5,468 nt of DNA from an uncultured Eubacteriales bacterium (GTDB lineage Bacteria; Bacillota; Clostridia; Oscillospirales; CAG-272): contig CAKSEI010000112.1 of the NCBI GenBank assembly GCA_934446285.1, positions 1 to 5,468 on the forward strand. The letters run 5' to 3'. Shown here piece after piece: positions 1-5,468 of the stretch; positions within the stretch are counted from its first letter, which is position 1; every line of letters begins with the position of its first letter. The position numbers and the translations under genes are program-made. The notes beneath the pieces were generated by a model that worked only from the letters and a program-made list of their open reading frames with translations, had not been told where the DNA came from and did no database searches.

Positions 1-961
1 GGACACATCCGAGCAGAGAGCCGACTATGGCAATAGCAAGAGCATAGGACGTATAGTGGAATACTATGCGGCTATCGTGAAATCCGAGTGCCTTGAGCGT
101 GCCTATCTGCGTCTTTTCCTTTGCGGTAAGACGGTGCATGGTCGTTACCATGGTAAGCAGTGCGATAAGCAGGAAGAGTGCGGGCAGCACAGAGCCCATC
201 GCCTTGCCCTCGTCAACCTCGCCCTTTGCCTCGGAGTATGATACCGTATCGTCCTTTCTAAGGATAACCTCGGTAGTGCCGAGAGCATCCGTAACCTTCT
301 CGGAGAAAACCTTATCGTCAAGAGATGAGATGACATTTATCTGAGGATAGAAGTCAAGACCCGTCGCGTCCTCATACATTACGGGAGATATGTAAGCAAA
401 GCCGTGAGTTGAGAAATCGGGCATAAGCTGCGTCTCGTCACGCACGCAAATAAGCTGCTCTGCCGATTTGATAAGTCCCTTTACCTTACCCGATATCTCA
501 ATGCCCTTGTATGAGAAGGTAATATCGTCACCGACGGAAAAATTATTGAGGGACGCATATCTGTCGGACAGCCATACACCGTCGCGCGACTGCGCATCGT
601 ATTTTTCGCCCGACATGACGAGAAATCCGGATACGCTTTCCTTACCCGTTACGGTAAGAGCGGCGCTGTCCCCGTCCTTGCCCTTTATATCGGCGGTAAC
701 ACAAATATAACGCGCAGCGTCGTCAACTCCGTCGATATCGGCGATTTTATCAAGGTCGTCCGCGGAGTACCCCTTCTCGGAGACAAGCCTGTAATCGGCA
801 TAATTGCAGTCGGAGAGAAAGGACATCATATCGTATTCGATGCTCTTCCACTCCATATTAAAGCCGACGAACATTCCGACTCCGAGCGCGGTCATGAGTA
901 TCATAGAGATAAACTGCGCGCGGTACTGTCCCATTGTTCTTATAAGCTTTTTAAATAACAT
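1..961 (-). CDS. FtsX-like ABC transporter permease, N-terminal part (cut by window edge)
   Basis: Membrane subunit of a MacB/FtsX-type ABC exporter, partner of the ATPase encoded just upstream. The frame is open for 320 codons from an ATG at 961 to the window edge, so the C-terminal part is missing. Visible layout: a short basic N-terminus (MLFKKLIRTMGQYRAQF), membrane helix 1 at about residues 15-35, an extracytoplasmic domain at about 36-255 in the position of a MacB-PCD periplasmic domain, helix 2 at about 256-276, a cytoplasmic stretch with the FtsX-family hallmark KEKTQIGTLKALGF (about 281-294), and helix 3 starting near 302. The start is supported by an AAAGGAG ribosome binding site that overlaps the ATPase stop codon; only 10 bases separate the two genes, implying translational coupling. 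The substrate cannot be told from sequence. Relatives are assigned to peptide or lipid export, peptide resistance or envelope functions. Family confidence is high; specific role unknown. Confidence 0.9.
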   Translation of the reverse strand, partial: MLFKKLIRTMGQYRAQFISMILMTALGVGMFVGFNMEWKSIEYDMMSFLSDCNYADYRLVSEKGYSADDLDKIADIDGVDDAARYICVTADIKGKDGDSAALTVTGKESVSGFLVMSGEKYDAQSRDGVWLSDRYASLNNFSVGDDITFSYKGIEISGKVKGLIKSAEQLICVRDETQLMPDFSTHGFAYISPVMYEDATGLDFYPQINVISSLDDKVFSEKVTDALGTTEVILRKDDTVSYSEAKGEVDEGKAMGSVLPALFLLIALLTMVTTMHRLTAKEKTQIGTLKALGFHDSRIVFHYTSYALAIAIVGSLLGCV

Positions 962-971
962 GCCCGCTCCT

Positions 972-1673
972 TTACCAGTCGATATCGTCCGCGCTTGCAG
1001 GCTCGTTTATGTTCTCGCACGAGGTAATCTTACCGTTCTTGACGTGAACGACCGTATCAGCCATGCGTGCGATATTCTGGTTGTGAGTGACTATGACAAT
1101 GGTCTTGCCGTATTCGCGCGCCATCTTAAGCAGCAGCTTGAGCACCATAACGCCCGTAGCGGAGTCAAGAGCGCCCGTAGGCTCGTCACAGAGAAGGATT
1201 TTCGGGTTCTTCGCGAGCGCTCGTGCGATTGAAACTCTCTGCTGCTCACCGCCCGAAAGCTCGGACGGGAAATTTTTCGCATGGTCTGAGAGTCCGACCT
1301 CCTCGAGCATTTTCGTAGCGGAAAGAGGATTAGGAGCTATCTCCTTGACAAGCGCGACATTCTCATGGACGGTTAGTGTCGGTACAAGGTTATAAAACTG
1401 GAATACAAATCCGACGGTAGCCGCGCGGTAGTCGGCAAGCTCATTGCCTGTCAATCGCGAAATGTCTTTTCCGCAGACCTTTACCGTGCCCTCGCTCGGG
1501 CTGTCAAGTCCGCCGAGCAGGTTCAGGAGCGTACTCTTCCCCGCGCCGCTGGGTCCTAAGATGACTACGAACTTTCCCGCATCGAGCGAAAGAGAGACAT
1601 TGTCGAGAGCCTTTTGGACATGGTCGCCCGTCTTGTATACACGGCTGACTCCGTTTAGTTCTATTACTGACAT
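972..1673 (-). CDS. ABC transporter ATP-binding protein, LolD/MacB family
   Basis: Cytoplasmic ATPase that powers the FtsX-like permease encoded immediately downstream. The protein is 233 residues, normal for this family, and every ATPase motif is intact: Walker A GPSGAGKST (40-48), Q-loop Gln92, signature LSGGE (139-143), Walker B ending in Asp163-Glu164, D-loop ALD (168-170) and switch His197. The sequence ELSGGEQQRVSIARAL and the DEPTGALD box are typical of the LolD/MacB/FtsE branch of exporters. The start at 1673 has an AAAGGA site 7 bases upstream. The gene follows the feo terminator with only about 56 bases of leader in which I see no convincing promoter, so expression may come from a weak promoter or read-through. 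The C-terminal tail is acidic and ends in Trp. The family is certain; the transported substrate is not. Confidence 0.95.
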   Translation of the reverse strand: MSVIELNGVSRVYKTGDHVQKALDNVSLSLDAGKFVVILGPSGAGKSTLLNLLGGLDSPSEGTVKVCGKDISRLTGNELADYRAATVGFVFQFYNLVPTLTVHENVALVKEIAPNPLSATKMLEEVGLSDHAKNFPSELSGGEQQRVSIARALAKNPKILLCDEPTGALDSATGVMVLKLLLKMAREYGKTIVIVTHNQNIARMADTVVHVKNGKITSCENINEPASADDIDW

Positions 1674-1725
1674 ATATTATTCCTTTCGACTGTTTTGTTT
1701 TTGTTACCGTGCTTGTGTGCAAAAA

Positions 1726-1761
1726 GAGTAAAGCGGGGAACGCCCGTGCGTCCCCCGCTTT
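1726..1761 (-). terminator. Intrinsic terminator closing the feo operon
   Basis: Reading the minus strand, a 13-base arm (AAAGCGGGGGACG, 1761-1749) pairs with CGTTCCCCGCTTT (1742-1730) with only one G-T wobble, around a 6-base loop. The arm begins 2 bases after the stop codon of the Cys-rich gene. Four bases (ACTC) separate the stem from a run of five Ts (1725-1721), so the T-tract is slightly offset but the stem is very GC-rich. It divides the feo operon from the ABC transporter genes. Confidence 0.88.
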
Positions 1762-1763
1762 AT

Positions 1764-1931
1764 TTAATGTTTGTGACAGGAGCCGCCCATCGCGCAGTGG
1801 GCACAGTTGCCTCCGCACGACGACTTACCGTTTCTTTTGTCCTTTATAAGCTTAACTGCTATGAGGACAAGAACGGCGGCAAGTGCAACAGAAATCAGAA
1901 TTGTTCCGATATTATTGATCATCCACTCCAT
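1764..1931 (-). CDS. FeoB-associated Cys-rich membrane protein
   Basis: A 55-residue membrane peptide of the FeoB_associated type (Pfam PF12669), encoded 39 bases after feoB. It starts MEWMINNIGT, has one hydrophobic helix at about residues 8-28 (ILISVALAAVLVLIAVKLI), a short basic stretch (KDKRNGK) and a C-terminal cluster CGGNCAHCAMGGSCHKH. The cysteines are at 39, 43, 46 and 52 (C-x3-C-x2-C-x5-C), accompanied by His45, His53 and His55, which suggests metal binding on the cytoplasmic side (positive-inside rule). An AAAGGAG site lies 11 bases before the ATG at 1931. The terminator begins directly after the stop, making this the last gene of the operon. Small proteins of this kind recur beside clostridial feoB genes; roles as a Fe(II)-handling or FeoC-like accessory have been suggested but are not established. 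Confidence 0.9.
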   Translation of the reverse strand: MEWMINNIGTILISVALAAVLVLIAVKLIKDKRNGKSSCGGNCAHCAMGGSCHKH

Positions 1932-1970
1932 AATAATTCAGGCTCCTTTCCCGTTTTATACGAGTATAAA

Positions 1971-4364
1971 TCAAACTGTGAGCTTTGTTGCCTCTTTGTA
2001 CTTCTTGATGAAGAGCATGTAGAGTATGCCGACAAGAGCTGCTGCGGCGAATATAAGTCCGACGATATTTGCGTTGCCGGTGAAGAGATTGCCGAACTGA
2101 TTAACCATAAGAGCTACGATGTAAGCAAATCCGCACTGATATGCTATAGCGAACCATGTCCACTTTGCATTGTTCATCTCACGCTTGATAGCGCCGATAG
2201 CCGCAAAGCAGGGTGCGCAGAGCAGATTGAATACAAGGAACGAATAGCCGGAAACTGCCGTGAATACGCTGCCGAGCTCCTGCCATACGCTGTTGTCTCC
2301 GCCGCCGTAAAGGATACCGAGAGTACCGACTATGTTCTCCTTTGCGACGAGTCCTGTGATAGACGCAACGGCTGCTCTCCAGTTGCCCCATCCGAGAGGC
2401 GTGAAGATCCACGCTATAGCGTTTCCTATTGCGGCGAGTATCGAGAGGTTAAGCTCATCCTCACCGAGCATTCTGAAGCCGTCATCGGTAAATCCGAAGT
2501 AGGTCGTGAACCATACGAGTACGGTCGAGAGCAGGATTATCGTTCCCGCTTTCTTTATAAACGACCAGCCGCGCTCCCACATGGAGCGGAGGACGTTCTT
2601 GACGGTGGGCAGGTGATATGCGGGCAGCTCCATAACGAACGGCGCGGGATCTCCTGCGAACATCTTTGTCTTCTTAAGCATTATTCCGGATATGACGATT
2701 GCAGCCATGCCAACAAAGTATGCGCTCGTGGCAACCCAAGCCGAGCCTCCGAAAATAGCGCCGGCAATCATCGAGATGAACGGTACTTTCGCTCCGCAGG
2801 GGATGAAGGTAGTCGTCATAATGGTCATACGGCGGTCGCGCTCATTCTCAATGGTTCTGCTCGCCATTATACCGGGAACGCCGCAGCCCGTGCCTATAAG
2901 CATAGGTATAAACGACTTTCCGGACAGACCGAACTTACGGAATATTCTGTCGAGCACAAATGCTATACGTGCCATGTAACCGCACGCCTCAAGGAACGCG
3001 AGCATGAGGAAGAGTACAAGCATCTGAGGAACAAATCCGAGGACAGCGCCGACACCGGCTACTATACCGTCAAGGATAAGTCCGGAGAGCCACTCAGCAG
3101 CGCCCGCCTTCTCAAGTCCGTCTCCTATAAGAGCCGGAATGCCGGGAACCCAGATACCGTAGTCTGCGGGATCGGGCTCTTCGCCGAACTCTTCGATTGT
3201 CTTGACTGCTTCGTTATAATCATCGAGAGTAGCAGTCTTCTCGGTTATCTCGAGGGTCTCCTCGTCCTCTACCGTGTAGGTGAAAGAACCGGTCGGCTCC
3301 TTGCCGTTCTCCTCGGTGTAAGCGTCGTAGCCGTCTACGATTGACGCAGCATCGCCGTAAGTCTCTGCGTCGTCATTGTAATCCGCAGAGCCTATGCCGA
3401 GCAGATGCCAGCCGTCTCCGAACAGACCGTCATTTGCCCAATCGGTTGCGGGAGCACCGACTGCAACCATTGCTACCCAATATACCACGAACATTACTGC
3501 GGCGAATATCGGAAGTCCGAGCCATCTGTTCGTTACTATCTTATCTATCTTGTCGGAAGCGGAAAGGTTGCCGGCATTTTTCTTCTTATAGCAGCCCTTG
3601 ATAATCTCTGCTATGTAGATGTATCTCTCGTTTGTTATGATGCTCTCTGCATCGTCGTCAAGCTCTTTCTCTGCTGCCGCTATATCGCTGTCGATGTGAG
3701 CAAGAGTCTCAGCGGGAATGCTGAGCTTCTCAAGAACCTTGTCATCTCTCTCAAAGACCTTTATTGCGTACCATCTCTGCTGCTCCTCGGGCATACTGTG
3801 AACAGCTGCCTCCTCGATGTGAGCTATGGCGTGCTCGACAGGGCCGGAGAAGGTGTGCATGGGAACGGTCTTTGCGCCCGTTGCCGCGTTCACCGCAGCC
3901 TCGGAAGCCTCCTTAAGTCCCGTGCCCTTAAGAGCGGATATCTCTACAACCTTGCAGCCGAGACGGCGGGATAGCTCCGCGGTGTCTATCTTATCGCCGT
4001 TCTTCCTGACGACGTCCATCATGTTGATGGCTATGACAACGGGAATACCCAGCTCGGTGAGCTGCGTGGTAAGGTAAAGATTTCTCTCAAGGTTAGTACC
4101 GTCGATGATATTGAGGATAACGTCGGGGCGCTCTTCAATGAGATAATTACGTGCCACAACCTCCTCAAGAGTGTAGGGAGAAAGCGAATAGATACCCGGC
4201 AGATCCGTTACGGTCACACCTTCGTATTTCTTAAGCTTACCCTCTTTTTTCTCGACGGTAACGCCCGGCCAGTTACCGACAAATTGGTTTGAACCGGTGA
4301 GAGCGTTGAACAATGTGGTTTTGCCGCAGTTGGGGTTACCCGCGAGCGCAATTCTTATATTCAT
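1971..4364 (-). CDS. feoB: Ferrous iron transport protein B (FeoB)
   Basis: GTPase-coupled Fe(II) importer of the cytoplasmic membrane, 797 residues. The N-terminal G domain shows all five motifs: G1 GNPNCGKT (9-16), G2 Thr36 in GVTVEKK, G3 DLPG (54-57), G4 NMMD (114-117) and G5 SALKG (143-147). A helical GDI-like linker follows (about 170-265). The membrane part begins with helix 1 (about 283-302) and carries the conserved gate motifs GTGCGVPG (491-498) and PCGAKVP (522-528), a C-terminal LCAPC (715-719) and QCG (743-745). It ends in a basic tail (KKYKEATKLTV). Between helix 1 and the next helix (about 430) lies a long loop; residues 326-403 are highly acidic (about 25 Asp/Glu against 3 Lys) and exceed the usual FeoB loop. 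The start at 4364 has an AAAGGA site 10 bases upstream, and an earlier ATG in the leader meets a stop at once. It lies 53 bases after the second feoA and looks fully functional. Confidence 0.98.
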   Translation of the reverse strand: MNIRIALAGNPNCGKTTLFNALTGSNQFVGNWPGVTVEKKEGKLKKYEGVTVTDLPGIYSLSPYTLEEVVARNYLIEERPDVILNIIDGTNLERNLYLTTQLTELGIPVVIAINMMDVVRKNGDKIDTAELSRRLGCKVVEISALKGTGLKEASEAAVNAATGAKTVPMHTFSGPVEHAIAHIEEAAVHSMPEEQQRWYAIKVFERDDKVLEKLSIPAETLAHIDSDIAAAEKELDDDAESIITNERYIYIAEIIKGCYKKKNAGNLSASDKIDKIVTNRWLGLPIFAAVMFVVYWVAMVAVGAPATDWANDGLFGDGWHLLGIGSADYNDDAETYGDAASIVDGYDAYTEENGKEPTGSFTYTVEDEETLEITEKTATLDDYNEAVKTIEEFGEEPDPADYGIWVPGIPALIGDGLEKAGAAEWLSGLILDGIVAGVGAVLGFVPQMLVLFLMLAFLEACGYMARIAFVLDRIFRKFGLSGKSFIPMLIGTGCGVPGIMASRTIENERDRRMTIMTTTFIPCGAKVPFISMIAGAIFGGSAWVATSAYFVGMAAIVISGIMLKKTKMFAGDPAPFVMELPAYHLPTVKNVLRSMWERGWSFIKKAGTIILLSTVLVWFTTYFGFTDDGFRMLGEDELNLSILAAIGNAIAWIFTPLGWGNWRAAVASITGLVAKENIVGTLGILYGGGDNSVWQELGSVFTAVSGYSFLVFNLLCAPCFAAIGAIKREMNNAKWTWFAIAYQCGFAYIVALMVNQFGNLFTGNANIVGLIFAAAALVGILYMLFIKKYKEATKLTV

Positions 4365-4417
4365 TGTTATCTCATCCTTTCAGAATATATACTTAGTCAA
4401 TAAAGCGGCTGCGGGTC

Positions 4418-4639
4418 TTACTCGACCTCGATAAGCTCGGCGTCCGCCTTACGTATGGACAGCTCGTAGCCGCGCACGGTTATCTCAATGGGGTCGCCCA
4501 GCGGCGCAACCTTGCGCACGGAAACCTCCGTACCCTTGGTTAATCCCATATCCATAATCCTTCTTTTAATAGCTCCCTCGCCGGTCAGCTTAATGACTTT
4601 CGTCTTTCCGCCTACCGGTATGTCTCGCAGAGTCTTCAT
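4418..4639 (-). CDS. feoA: FeoA-family protein (second copy, next to feoB)
   Basis: Small cytoplasmic SH3-like protein of 73 residues, full length for FeoA, which is thought to interact with FeoB and influence Fe(II) uptake. It has the classic FeoA order: an N-terminal strand (MKTLRDIPVGGKTKVIKLTG), the helix with RRIMDMGLTKGTEV (about 27-40), then the strands KVAPLGDPIEITVRGYELSIRKADAELIEV. The MGL-x-KG turn and the GDP-x-E-x-x-x-R-G-Y-x-L-x-I-R motif are the strongest family marks. Translation is well supported by AGGAGG 7 bases before the ATG at 4639. It lies 40 bases after the first feoA and 53 before feoB, in the same transcript. This copy is closer to textbook FeoA than the first. Confidence 0.95.
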   Translation of the reverse strand: MKTLRDIPVGGKTKVIKLTGEGAIKRRIMDMGLTKGTEVSVRKVAPLGDPIEITVRGYELSIRKADAELIEVE

Positions 4640-4679
4640 GTCTTTTCCTCCTGAAAACTGTTTGTATATTTATATTTTT

Positions 4680-4889
4680 TCAAACAAGAATTTTACGCGC
4701 GAGCTCATCGCTCACGGCAACGCGTGCCTCTTTAACCTTGACGATGACGTTTCCGTCGAGAGTTGTGATGACGCACACTTCCCCGCCGGCAACAAATCCG
4801 AGATTTTCAAGGTGCTTCTTGACCTCGGGCGTTCCGCCCACCTTTTTTACTATCTGAGGTACTCCCGCCTCTGCCAGACTAAGCGGCAT
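4680..4889 (-). CDS. feoA: FeoA-family protein (first gene of the feo operon)
   Basis: Small SH3-like FeoA-domain protein and first gene of the iron operon. Using the ATG at 4889 it has 69 residues beginning MPLSLAEAGVPQIVKKVGG. The middle holds KKHLENLGFVAGGEVCVI, equivalent to the FeoA helix-turn-strand, and the end has LDGNVIVKVKEARVAVSDELARKILV. It lacks the GDP-x-E and RGYxLxIR wording of the second copy, so the two are diverged and not a recent duplication. A longer reading from an in-frame ATG at 4898 would add MIK, but the AAAGG ribosome binding site abuts that codon with no spacing, while AAAGGA lies 8 bases before the ATG at 4889; I therefore chose 4889. It is preceded by an operator-rich promoter. 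In clostridial feo operons such paired FeoA proteins are common; whether they work as a heteromer is unknown. Confidence 0.92.
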   Translation of the reverse strand: MPLSLAEAGVPQIVKKVGGTPEVKKHLENLGFVAGGEVCVITTLDGNVIVKVKEARVAVSDELARKILV

Positions 4890-4897
4890 TTTTATCA

Positions 4898-4903
4898 TCC
4901 TTT
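4898..4903 (-). promoter_or_regulatory. Ribosome binding site deciding the first feoA start
   Basis: The minus strand reads AAAGGA followed by TGATAAAA and ATG, giving an 8-base spacing to the ATG at 4889. The upstream in-frame ATG at 4898 overlaps the last base of this site and could not be used with it. This supports the shorter protein. Confidence 0.75.
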
Positions 4904-4922
4904 CCGAAATGAGACTGCCGAA

Positions 4923-4944
4923 AAAGTTAGTTAGGACTAACTTT
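4923..4944. promoter_or_regulatory. Operator-like palindrome 1 (feo leader)
   Basis: Perfect inverted repeat with 9-base arms (AAAGTTAGT / ACTAACTTT) around a 4-base centre TAGG. It contains the core GTTAG-N6-CTAAC at 4926-4941. It lies about 35-55 bases downstream of the predicted transcription start, in the untranslated leader of feoA. The arms resemble half-sites of DtxR/IdeR-family metalloregulators, although the spacing differs from the classical DtxR box. In RNA the same sequence would form a 9-bp hairpin followed by a U-run, so a leader attenuator is an alternative reading. Confidence 0.7.
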
Positions 4945-4958
4945 GCTTCGCAAGATAT

Positions 4959-4976
4959 GGTTAGCTTTCACTAACC
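4959..4976. promoter_or_regulatory. Operator-like palindrome 2 (at feo transcription start)
   Basis: Inverted repeat GGTTAG-CTTTCA-CTAACC, sharing the GTTAG-N6-CTAAC core with palindrome 1. It begins 7 bases downstream of the -10 hexamer, so it covers the predicted transcription start and first transcribed bases. Its centre is 34 bases from that of palindrome 1. A repressor bound here would block initiation or promoter escape. Confidence 0.72.
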
Positions 4977-4983
4977 GTATTAT

Positions 4984-5012
4984 ATTATAGTTACCCTCGG
5001 CTAATTTGTCAA
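4984..5012 (-). promoter_or_regulatory. Consensus sigma-70/sigma-A promoter of the feo operon
   Basis: On the minus strand a perfect -35 hexamer TTGACA (5012-5007) and a perfect -10 hexamer TATAAT (4989-4984) are separated by 17 bases, the optimal spacing. Upstream, 5040-5013 is very A/T-rich with A- and T-tracts, like an UP element. The predicted start of transcription is near 4977, giving a leader of about 88 bases before feoA. Such a strong promoter next to iron genes implies that control is by repression. Confidence 0.92.
4990..5005. promoter_or_regulatory. Operator-like palindrome 3 (inside the promoter spacer)
   Basis: GTTAC-CCTCGG-CTAAT matches the GTTAG-N6-CTAAC pattern of the other two sites at 8 of 10 fixed positions. 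It fits exactly within the 17-base spacer between the -35 and -10 hexamers, centred 30 bases from palindrome 2. A protein bound here would exclude RNA polymerase. It is the weakest of the three matches, but its placement supports an operator function. Confidence 0.55.
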
Positions 5013-5053
5013 GAGCTTTTTAAAAATTTTCTTGTATTTTATTTACACAAATC

Positions 5054-5091
5054 AAAAAAGGGCTTTTGTGCAGTTAATCCGCAAAAAAGCC
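5054..5091 (-). terminator. Intrinsic terminator downstream of larC
   Basis: The minus strand reads GGCTTTTTTGC (5091-5081), a 9-base loop, then GCACAAAAGCC (5071-5061), pairing at 10 of 11 positions with a single mismatch. It is followed after one base by a run of six Ts (5059-5054). It starts 9 bases after the larC stop and insulates the feo promoter from upstream transcription. Confidence 0.85.
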
Positions 5092-5100
5092 TCTTCAAAT

Positions 5101-5468
5101 TCAATATTCGCTCTTCTCCTCGGCACGCCGCGCGGCTCTCTCCACCTCATCCGGCGTAACTCCCGCCTCGCGAGCGAGGCGCGAGATATCGTCGAACTCG
5201 TACTTTTCGTTCGTCTTTGAGTAGCCCTCGGAGATTTTCTTTTTAAGTAAACCGTATTCCGTTTCTATATTTATATATCTCTCGCTCTGTTTATGCCTTA
5301 CGGTGAGGTACTCACGCACTCCGCGCGTCGTGGTAAGAGCATATACCGAGCGCAACACCCTCTCCCTCTCGGCGGGCGCGCATATAACGTGCAGTATATG
5401 TCCCGAGCGCCCCTTCTTCATCACGGCGGAAAGAGTATAGACATCGAGCGCTCCCGCACGCATAATAC
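5101..5468 (-). CDS. larC: LarC-type nickel-pincer cofactor protein (DUF111), C-terminal end
   Basis: The last 121 residues of a LarC-family protein; the start lies beyond the window, and the frame stays open through the edge (Ile before Met at 5463). Family marks are AGALDVYTLSAVMKKGR (near the visible start), a ferredoxin-like C-terminal section with LTTTRGVREYLTVRHK, the strand ERYINIETEYG, and the closing EFDDISRLAREAGVTPDEVERAA that corresponds to the usual DC-x-x-LA-x-x-x-G-x-P-x-x-EV ending. LarC is the CTP-dependent nickel insertase (cyclometallase) that completes the nickel-pincer nucleotide cofactor of lactate racemase and related enzymes. In some Firmicutes it is encoded as larC1/larC2 joined by ribosomal frameshifting; the window is too short to tell which form this is. 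No racemase or larB/larE gene is visible here. The Met at 5463 is probably internal. Confidence 0.85.
   Translation of the reverse strand, partial: IMRAGALDVYTLSAVMKKGRSGHILHVICAPAERERVLRSVYALTTTRGVREYLTVRHKQSERYINIETEYGLLKKKISEGYSKTNEKYEFDDISRLAREAGVTPDEVERAARRAEEKSEY

Noticed and set aside
804..1232. 142-codon plus-strand open frame
   Set aside because: It is antisense to the 3' end of the ATPase and the 5' end of the permease, both of which have clear family motifs.
1730..1761. Bidirectional action of the feo terminator
   Set aside because: On the plus strand the stem is followed only by TATTTAATG rather than a solid T-run, and there is no plus-strand gene upstream that would need it.
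1695..3344. 549-codon open frame on the plus strand
   Set aside because: It lies antisense to feoB and the Cys-rich gene, has Cys/Ser/Arg-rich composition with no domain and no sensible start, and is explained by codon bias of the real minus-strand genes.
3405..3974. 189-codon plus-strand open frame
   Set aside because: It is entirely antisense to the FeoB G-domain and linker region, with no recognisable domain or ribosome binding site.
4943..4953. GCGAAGC mini-hairpin as a special DNA structure
   Set aside because: This heptamer is known to form an unusually stable small hairpin in single-stranded DNA, but it is short enough to occur by chance and nothing here links it to a function.
4923..5005. 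Fur box reading of the feo operators
   Set aside because: The repeats consist of GTTAG/CTAAC arms and do not contain the GATAAT-type hexamers of Fur boxes; a DtxR-like reading fits better, though the regulator is not in the window.
5101..5463. Stand-alone 120-residue gene starting at the Met at 5463
   Set aside because: The frame continues upstream to the window edge, and the sequence just after the Met (RAGALDVY) matches the interior of LarC proteins, so this is the end of a longer gene.

Overview
The window looks like a chromosomal segment from an anaerobic Gram-positive member of the Bacillota, most likely class Clostridia near the Ruminococcaceae/Oscillospiraceae. This is inferred from the feoA-feoA-feoB plus small Cys-rich gene order, AGGAGG/AAAGGA-type ribosome binding sites, sigma-A-type promoter elements, intrinsic terminators and the style of the FtsX-type exporter. 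All supported genes lie on the minus strand, so transcription runs from high to low coordinates. No RNA genes, mobile elements, CRISPR arrays or phage genes were seen.

Layout in the direction of transcription: (1) 5468-5101, the C-terminal end of a LarC-type nickel-pincer cofactor protein (DUF111), cut by the window edge and followed by an intrinsic terminator. (2) 5050-4890, a compact control region holding a sigma-70/sigma-A promoter with two perfect hexamers and a 17-bp spacer, plus three copies of a GTTAG-N6-CTAAC palindrome. One copy lies exactly within the promoter spacer, one at the transcription start and one in the leader. (3) 4889-1764, a complete ferrous-iron uptake operon: two separate FeoA proteins, the FeoB GTPase/permease (797 residues with an unusually long acidic loop after the first membrane helix) and a 55-residue FeoB-associated Cys-rich membrane protein. 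The operon is closed by a strong 13-bp-stem terminator. (4) 1673-1, an ABC transporter pair: a LolD/MacB-type ATPase and an FtsX-like permease whose C-terminal part runs off the window. Their spacing shows translational coupling.

Functionally, the centre of the window is a self-contained Fe(II) import unit. FeoB forms the membrane channel with its cytoplasmic G domain, the FeoA proteins are small SH3-like partners, and the Cys-rich membrane peptide is a putative accessory. The operator layout suggests tight repression by a metalloregulator when iron is plentiful; the palindrome arms resemble DtxR/IdeR-family half-sites more than Fur boxes. The ABC pair is separated from feo by the terminator, and nothing in the sequence ties it to iron. 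The most notable signals are the three-operator promoter and the acidic FeoB loop. The genes themselves belong to known families, and I do not see an undescribed multi-gene system here.
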